A DNA stretch of 64,000 bases, taken from Archilochus colubris (lineage: Eukaryota > Chordata > Aves > Apodiformes > Trochilidae). Below are positions 56,748-64,000 of the stretch, in pieces (the stretch's first letter is position 1; each line of letters starts with the position of its first letter). Location: the NCBI GenBank assembly GCA_023079485.1, contig CM041085.1, positions 28,195,121 to 28,259,120 of the forward strand. Reading direction: 5' to 3'. The notes below the pieces were generated by a model that saw only the letters and a list, made by a program, of their open reading frames with translations, ran no database searches and was not told where the DNA came from. A program made the translations under genes and the position numbers.

Positions 56748-59700
56748 CTGCAAAAATAAAATAAAGGGAGAGAGTTCTGCAGTTAGATGTATCAGTCTGT
56801 GACCCCTTCATCAGGCAACAGTTTAAGTCACTGAACTCAAAGGGTAAAAAAAGTAAACCACGTATCTCACTGTATCCACTTACTGCTCTGCCACTTTCCA
56901 TATTCTCACAGGCAGTGGAACAAAGCACAAAGTATTTGCTTTCATGCCATCACAGTAGATTCAATTCACTACTCACCAGAAATAACAGAAAACTTAAAAT
57001 ACCACTGCTGGGAAGAAGGAAGGAAGCTTTCATCCACAAAGAAGATTCATTTGATCTCCTGGTGGAAACATTTAGGAAGACCAGCCATATACTCTCCGTC
57101 TGTCTCTCTCAGAAACTGTGCAAAATGTCATGGCTCCTTGTGACCGATGATGGGTAATGTCAGGTGTGGGATAAGCTTCTCTCCTGCTTTATTTACTATT
57201 TCTCATTTCACAGCATGTTGTGCCTTGTCAGTGTCCAAATAAATCTCAGTGAAACCAGCAACTTCACCACTCCCATTCTGAGGTACAGTGAACAGCATGT
57301 GATCTACTGTCTACCAGAAGGCTTACAGTGAGAGGCTCAAATTTTCCCATTATCCTCCCTAGCCAGACCTCAAACTTTCTCTCAGTATGTATTCTTATAA
57401 TCCCAACTAACAAGCTGATTTTGAGTCAAACCTATGTAAAGTAAAAAGACTGATTTCCCCCTTTGCTTTTCCCCTCCACCAACCCCCAAGCAAAGCATTA
57501 CACTATATGTTAACTTAGCACAAAAGGGTGCTACTATCTTCAGATTCAGTATGACCACAGAGCAACTGTGCAAAGCCTGGCTCACTCCCTTGGCCTATAC
57601 TTAGCAGTGGAATCCTGGCTGTTTTCCACAGGGGATACATGATACGCATGATACACATCTCTGTTATCTCATGCATGACAATGAGCCTTCTGCAGCTCTG
57701 AAGAGGCATGGTATCCAGGTCATTCAGGTAGCTGCTTCTCTAACTCCATCATATCATCTAGCACAACTGCTGCCAGCTGGCTATTAGCTCCCAGAATAGA
57801 AAAGAACATGAAAATGGGTTACTCTACAGCTTTAACATGGTTTGTGCTTCTGGACTTGCCACAGGACATGCTGGCGAGGTGGTTCAGTGAAATGCCTCCA
57901 TTTAAATTGACCTCTTATCTTTATAATCAGTACCACTGCACAATTTTTAGTGTTACAAGTGTGAAAAGAAGTATAGCTACACCAGGGACGTGGGTATTTA
58001 AATATTCTGTCACCAGTTTTACCTGCTCTTTACAATCTTTGCAGAGCGCTTAGAACTAGCCTGACTTCAGTAAGATGAAATATTTAAGTAGCTTTATCAA
58101 GGACACAGTGTCAGTGTTAGAATGATAGCCAGCCCCAGGTACAGTGCAAAACCTTATGTTTCCATGTTTTAGCCTCACACTAATGAAGTAAGAACCCTTC
58201 TCTGTTGCACCACACCCTAGCACAAACCTCTGCACAGGGGGGGGGTTGCTCAGAGAAGCTTTCTTGTGAGGCCTGCCTCAGAGTTGGAAAAACATGATTT
58301 TAAAACATGCTCTCCCAATGAAGTTTTCTAAACACAGCAGGTACCTTAGTGCAGGAGAGAATCACCATGGCAACACACCGGTGAACCTTTTCTTTGCACT
58401 TCTGTATTCAAAAGAGTTGGTCCTGCAGATGGATTACAGGGGGAGTGAACGGGCCCACCTACTTCCTCTTTATCACATCCTCCTGGAGACAGGTCGCACC
58501 AAGATGAGTCAGTGACTTTTAAACACTGAATCATCTTTCCACTTCCAGTCGTGAACCCAGAGGAGCTAATGTGAGGGTCCAGCAAATTTGTGTAGCTCCA
58601 CTGACAGCCCCAGCATTCTCCTGATTCATACTAAATGAAGATCAGGTTCTGAATCTATGCAAAAAAGAGTCATGCCTGGCTCACTCCAATCATCACCTTA
58701 GCGATGCATGAGTTGAAAATAAATATCTAACGATGACAAATACAGACAAAGCTTTATAAGAAATACAATTCGGTCACTCAGACAGCTTGCTACAGAGAAT
58801 TGGTTTTCTTCAGAATCTTCTGGAACATTCTGTTTCTATAACTAACTGAAAAATCAAGAGCTCAGGTATCTCTTTGCCCAGCTCTTTTTCAAGTCCCAGC
58901 TGCAAATTCTCTAGACTCACTGATTGAAAGGTAATAATGATAATAATAGTTGCAGTTTAACATTTTCCTGAGCTATCCTTTACCTTGAAAGTATTTAATC
59001 TGTTACAGACTATGGATATATAACCTGCCTTCTTTATGCCACATACAGAAGAAAAATACTGACCAATGTTTCTGTCTTTCTGCATAAGTCAGGGCTCATA
59101 TTTCCACTTATTAGTTAGTCAATATCCTAAGGCTTAAGAGAAATTTGTTACTACTATCACTCACATTTTCTGTTCACTGTTTTTCACCCATTTCCTTTTC
59201 TCACTCTTCTGGTCTATTATACTGTCCATTTGGAGAACTGAAGAAGAACAGCAAAAAATTCAAACTCCTTGGGGATCATTCCTGTGATTAAATAGGATGC
59301 CCGCATCCTGATGCTATGGGATGGGCACTCCTCTGTCATGGTAAGGTCTAACACAGAACCCCTCTATGCTGATGGGGCATTTTAAAGAAACTGACATCTT
59401 TAGGTGCATTGACATATGGCTTTTTGTAGCTGTCACTCTTTTCTAAACAAATTGTAACCATTTCATTAAGCATTACAGCTGTGCAAATCTTTCCTGAACT
59501 TCCACAACACCCACTATTCCTCATTCATATCACTCCAGGGAACTTGACCCCTGATATTGACATTGCCTTCTACTATGTGTGCCCCTTTATCTTACAATAA
59601 TAGTGGCAACTGCCTTCCTACCAGCAGATTTGGTAAGCAAGCAGGTCAAAAGACTGAGACTAAGAAGACTCTGAAGTTCACAAATGGACATAATCTCAAC

Positions 59701-62700
59701 ACCCATATACATTATATGAAAACTTATTTGTTAAAATCTTAAATAAGCACTGATCCAGGTTAAAATTGAGCTCTTAAATAAAGTATTCCAATTTCACTGC
59801 TTATGTAATTCCACCATTTATGCATGTGTAAGTCTAGAAACCTTTTTTCTCATATTCTTCCAAGCTCTGATCATTTTTTGTTCACAGTGTTGTATTTTTC
59901 TACAAGTGCACATCTGTCCAACTTGCTCGTCATTCTAGTTTTGACTTCATTAACTCTGTCCTCTAGCAGATCCATTTCTCTTATTCTAAGGTGCTACACA
60001 AAAGATGAGCAGTTCTCTAAGAAAAAAATCTTTAAGAAAAATAAACTGTTCATTATTTCCATAATTTTCCTGTCCTCTTTTTTCTTTAAGTCATGGATAA
60101 GAATTACATCCAAGAAGATCACACTGTCTTTTCTCTACAAGTTCAAGAACAATCACCAACATTTTGGACAACACTTTGCCATTAGGACTGATACACAGTG
60201 CTATATTTCTGTCTTTAGGCTTCACAGAACTATGGTGGAGTCCTATTTTTTGCCTTAGATCCAAAATGACTGCCAAGTGTTGCCTACTTGTCCCAGGGAG
60301 AATGTTCATTCCTATAAAATCCTCAAAGCACTTGAGGACTACTTCATTAATCTCAAAGGGTCTGGCCCATAGAACAATCTGATCCAGTAAACTGGATGGA
60401 TTTTCAAACATATTTCCTGCAGTTTCCCATCAGACAACATAGTAGCAACTGGATTGTTAAGCTATGTGGAGGACATTGATAATTGTCTGTCCTCTGACCT
60501 CTGGTGTTAGAATTCAGAATGTTTTCCTTTCAGCTCCTCTTTTAGACTCTTTTTGTGGTCTCTTTCTCTGACTACAGGATCAAGGGTGACAGCACTGACA
60601 GTCTAAGAGGCTGTTTCCCAACTTTTCTCCTCTGTTGCACAGGGCCACACCTTGCCTCTGTGATCCAAGGATCTTTCCTGGTAACACAAGCTTCATGCAC
60701 AGGTACTGCTAGTACTCTCCTGATCAAGAAGCAAACTGATCAAGAAGTATTGCTTCTGAGCAAGCAGCAAACATCCATGTCCTGGTGTTCTAATCCCAGT
60801 ATGCTGCACCCATTCATCACCTAGTACAATTGATTCATTAGTCTCCATCACTCAGCTTCCTTAGAAGGAAATAATTTTCCAGTCACAACTTCAAAGGGCA
60901 AAACATTTTACAGATTCAAACAGAAACACAGTCTATGATGAAATAATACTCACGTGGCTTGTTCTGGGATTCCCAACTCTGCCACACAACCCACAAAGAG
61001 CATCGATAACAAACAGATGGCCTGAACATACCTCTCCATAAGTCCCTTTAGCTCAGACCATGGAATCCAAGGACATACTTGCCTCTTTACCCTGCCTGGG
61101 GACATACTAAAACTTGATCCAGAAAATAACTACATTATTGCATCCATTCCTCTCCTGGAGAGCCATCCAACATGGTCTAGGAGTTATTGTGAAATAGGGA
61201 TCATTTGTCTTAATCCATGCCTGACGTTTTTTTCTTAACTGGAAGAAAGGGAAGGTTAATCCAAATTCATGGCATTTCATTTTAATGCCTTGTCAAGGTT
61301 TCAATTTTCTTTATTGAACAGTTCCATGAAGGGGAAAACAACTGAAAACATTCATTTATCTTTGGTAAACTAGAGTTGTTACCTGTAAGTTTAGCCTCCT
61401 CTTTGGATGAGGAGCAGAAACATAAACAGTGACAGGCACACAAACTAAATGAAGATAGCATGTTTGTTTCTCTAAACTATCAGCAGAAAAGAATTAAAAG
61501 AATGCAATACAGTCTCAACTAAGAGACTACTAGGGGAGGAAGAAAGGGTGAAGGGAAACATTTAACCATCAGTGGGAAACAGACTGATTTAAAAAACTCC
61601 TTGAGGATTAACTGCAACACTGGAAGTAGAAAGGACTACCATCCCATTACAAAATGCTGGCAGTAAATCTGGAAGTATAGAATTATTATAGTATAGTATA
61701 GTATTAGAAGAATTCAAAAAAAGCCCTCTTTTCAAATTCTATTTTTCCTGAAGTGTTTCCTACCATTTTTTCTTTCTTCTTTCTTTGTAAAGATGCAAGG
61801 CATATGATCAAATATCTGAAAGATCTACTAGTAACTTTTTGAAAAGCAAAACTGAAGTGAATATTTGACTTTTCTCCCCTTCTTCTCAAACGCTGTGAGT
61901 CACAGCAGTTAAGTGAGCCCACAAAAAATGACTCAATGCAGAGTTAAAATGCCACAAGGCTAACTCAGTGGGAGGCAAAAGCATACCATCTATGCATAAA
62001 AGAGCTGCCTGGAGATAAGATTAATTGTTTCTCCCTCTTCTAAAAACAGAAAACCGTTAGAAGTCATTCCTACAAAGAGGGAAAAAGTCCTGGCTTTTCA
62101 GAATCCTAGGGTGCTATCCATGAAAGCACACAGCCAGCATGCTGTTACACTAGGCAGGCTTCAGCAAATGGAAGCAAAATCTTATTCAGCCAAGATATTA
62201 CCTCACAGGCGATTAGTCAGTGCTCTGCTATGAAAGCAGGAGAGAGTTTATTCTAGGACTCTTCCCTCCTAATGGTAAGGGGATGCCAGCTTGAACTGGA
62301 TCTCAGGCATCCCAGTGGTTAGCCCAACTCTGCTTCCTCAAAACACTCAGCTTGGTAAAACTAATGTTTATCACCATTAGCAACAGCAACCGTCTTTTCT
62401 TTAAAAACAAAAACCAAACAAAACCACACAATCAGTTAAAACTGCAAACCCTTGCTGTAATTTTCAACCTACTCAAGCCTTTTACCCTATAACCATTTCA
62501 CTCTTGAGCTTTTGCTTACCCAATTGCAAAACATTCAAAAGCCTTCAGCTGTCCCACTTCATAGCAGCGCCTGGCTGAATTGGAACAAAGCACAGCAGTT
62601 CTTGTGAAGAGCCCGACCCAGACCCAAGCAAGGGAAGCACTAGAAAACAAGTATTGTTTTGCTACACACCAGGAGCCAACCCTCAGGTTTTCTGCTGGGA

Positions 62701-64000
62701 TGCAAGGCCATCTCATTTTTCATGCTAATAATTTGCCACATAATGTCCTCCAGGAATATAAATAAATCTAGTTACTTCTGACCCAAGTAGTAAGCAGCAC
62801 AGCAGAAGTATTTCTCATAATTAGACAACTGCTAAGTGCACATTCATTCATCTGAAAGAAAGCTGACAACCCTTTCTAACATTTTCTTTGCATTTCAGCA
62901 AGAGAACATTCCTCAAATCTTGAGTAACTTACATTGCACCAACGCTCATGAGAAGAACTCTATACAATACATGGTACTAAATTATGGGATATGTCCCTTC
63001 TTCTGTTTCCAAGTTCCAGAGGGAAATTCCCCTTTTCATTGAGCAGACCTATCTGAACCTTCCAATGCACTGACAGACTTTTTAGAGAGGTGTAGATGCT
63101 GCAGGACTCGATTTGTGGTTGCTTTAGTGCAGAAGCACAAACGGGAATTATTAGCAGATAATTCAGAGGCTGACATTAGACCCAAGCACTGCAGGGGAAG
63201 AGTTTAACATCCAACAAGCAGAATTTGTGGAAGCCTAAATACTAAGTAGAAAACTGCCAGGCAAGCCTACTGTAAATGCAAACCAGGAAAAGGATATGAG
63301 CATAAATCCATCCACATTCCCAATGAGAATTCTGTCCACTGGGCAGAAAGATGGTATGCATGCTTTAAGGACATCTTGAGGATGAATCCTCACCTGCAGA
63401 CAGGAATATCAGTCTACAACTCCTCCTGATGTTCTAGTGAGCAACACAGCACTGCCAAGTCTAAGGCAGCTCTACATGTGTCCTTGGTGAAGAGTTTAAA
63501 GCTTCACCATCAAGATGACAGCCTAGAGGAAATTTTGGAAGTACCCAGACATTGCTGAATTTTGGACAAACAGGTGCCTGAAGGCATTCCTATCTCTTGC
63601 AGTGGGGTAAAAAAAAGGACAGCACTGAGTGTGAGCCACTACATTCACACTACACCTTGAGGTGATAAAGTATGAGCACTTTTGAGGGGGGGGGGTGCCA
63701 CCCACAGCAGTCAGATGCAGTTCTATAGTAACAGCTATAACTTCTGGAACAAATAATGACACATCTAGCTCAAGTATCTCTATGCTACACTCACTATCTC
63801 ATATGGAGATGTCTCAGCAGCCTCCCTTTAATGAGCATCACATAAGCAATTTACTGTCATTGTATGCACACATACATATGCACATAGACACATACAAAAA
63901 AAAAATCTAGGCTACATATGCCATTTTGTAGATCTACCCAGAAGACACAGAAGAGTCAAATTGTGTAGAGCAGATCCTTGTCCTTTGTTGATAACTACTA
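56748..64000. other. Presumed long SYNJ2 intron
   Basis: 7.25 kb with no exon I can match to the N-terminal Sac region. I also see no CR1 or LTR, although the rest of the window is rich in them. Small features: a G-run at 58239-58247, (TATAG)n at about 61688-61702, a G-run at 63687-63695. Short frames on both strands, the longest 144 codons, look like chance. Confidence 0.65.

Noticed and set aside
60091..60411. 106-codon - strand frame with a protein-like look, starting M-F-E-N-P-S-S-L-L-D-Q
   Set aside because: No recognised domain, no synaptojanin similarity and no splice context. A 144-codon frame overlaps it on the other strand. Kept as chance or a very old repeat.
62516..62716. - strand frame ending at a GTAAGC donor near 62520, considered as an upstream SYNJ2 exon
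   Set aside because: Its translation has no similarity to the N-terminal Sac region and lacks an acceptor I can defend.

Overview
This is vertebrate nuclear DNA, almost certainly from a bird. It is A+T-rich and intron-rich, and it carries many CR1 retroposons that end in the avian 3' tail of repeated ATTCTATG units. It also has avian-style retroviral LTRs. No bacterial-type gene organisation is present. The species cannot be fixed from the sequence alone.

Two protein-coding genes face each other tail to tail. On the + strand, positions 379-5600 hold the last five coding exons of SERAC1. They give 220 residues in one continuous frame, including the serine-lipase nucleophile motif. On the - strand, positions 56747 down to 14022 hold 23 coding exons of SYNJ2 (synaptojanin 2). 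All exon phases match and together they give 1272 residues plus a stop. They run from the middle of the Sac phosphatase domain through the inositol 5-phosphatase and RRM domains to the proline-rich C-terminus. The first SYNJ2 exons lie beyond the right edge of the window. This convergent SYNJ2/SERAC1 pair is also the mammalian arrangement.

The two genes act in related membrane-lipid biology. SERAC1 acts in phosphatidylglycerol remodelling at ER-mitochondria contacts. SYNJ2 dephosphorylates phosphoinositides during endocytosis, and one isoform is recruited to mitochondria. Nothing here suggests that they are co-regulated.

Layout: 1-5600 SERAC1 3' half; 5601-13630 SERAC1 3' UTR and intergenic DNA with two CR1 copies and one solo LTR; 13630-56747 SYNJ2 exons with repeat-bearing introns; 56748-64000 a stretch without a recognised exon, read as a long SYNJ2 intron.

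The most unusual object is a 4.3-kb endogenous retrovirus at 27606-31949. It lies antisense inside the SYNJ2 intron that separates the two RRM exons. It has a 4-bp target duplication (CTGG), a complete 5' LTR, a 3' LTR that matches only over its last 215 bp, and an arginine-tRNA-like primer binding site. Its leader is built from duplicated tandem repeats. Its gammaretrovirus-like gag has a charged, repeat-built coiled coil where p12 would sit. The nucleocapsid zinc knuckle runs in frame straight into what looks like the C-terminal tail of integrase, so protease, reverse transcriptase and most of integrase are gone. A related solo LTR (10222-10940, duplication CCAT) lies between the genes. An unrelated ERVL-like solo LTR (38463-39276, duplication AGGAC) sits in another SYNJ2 intron.
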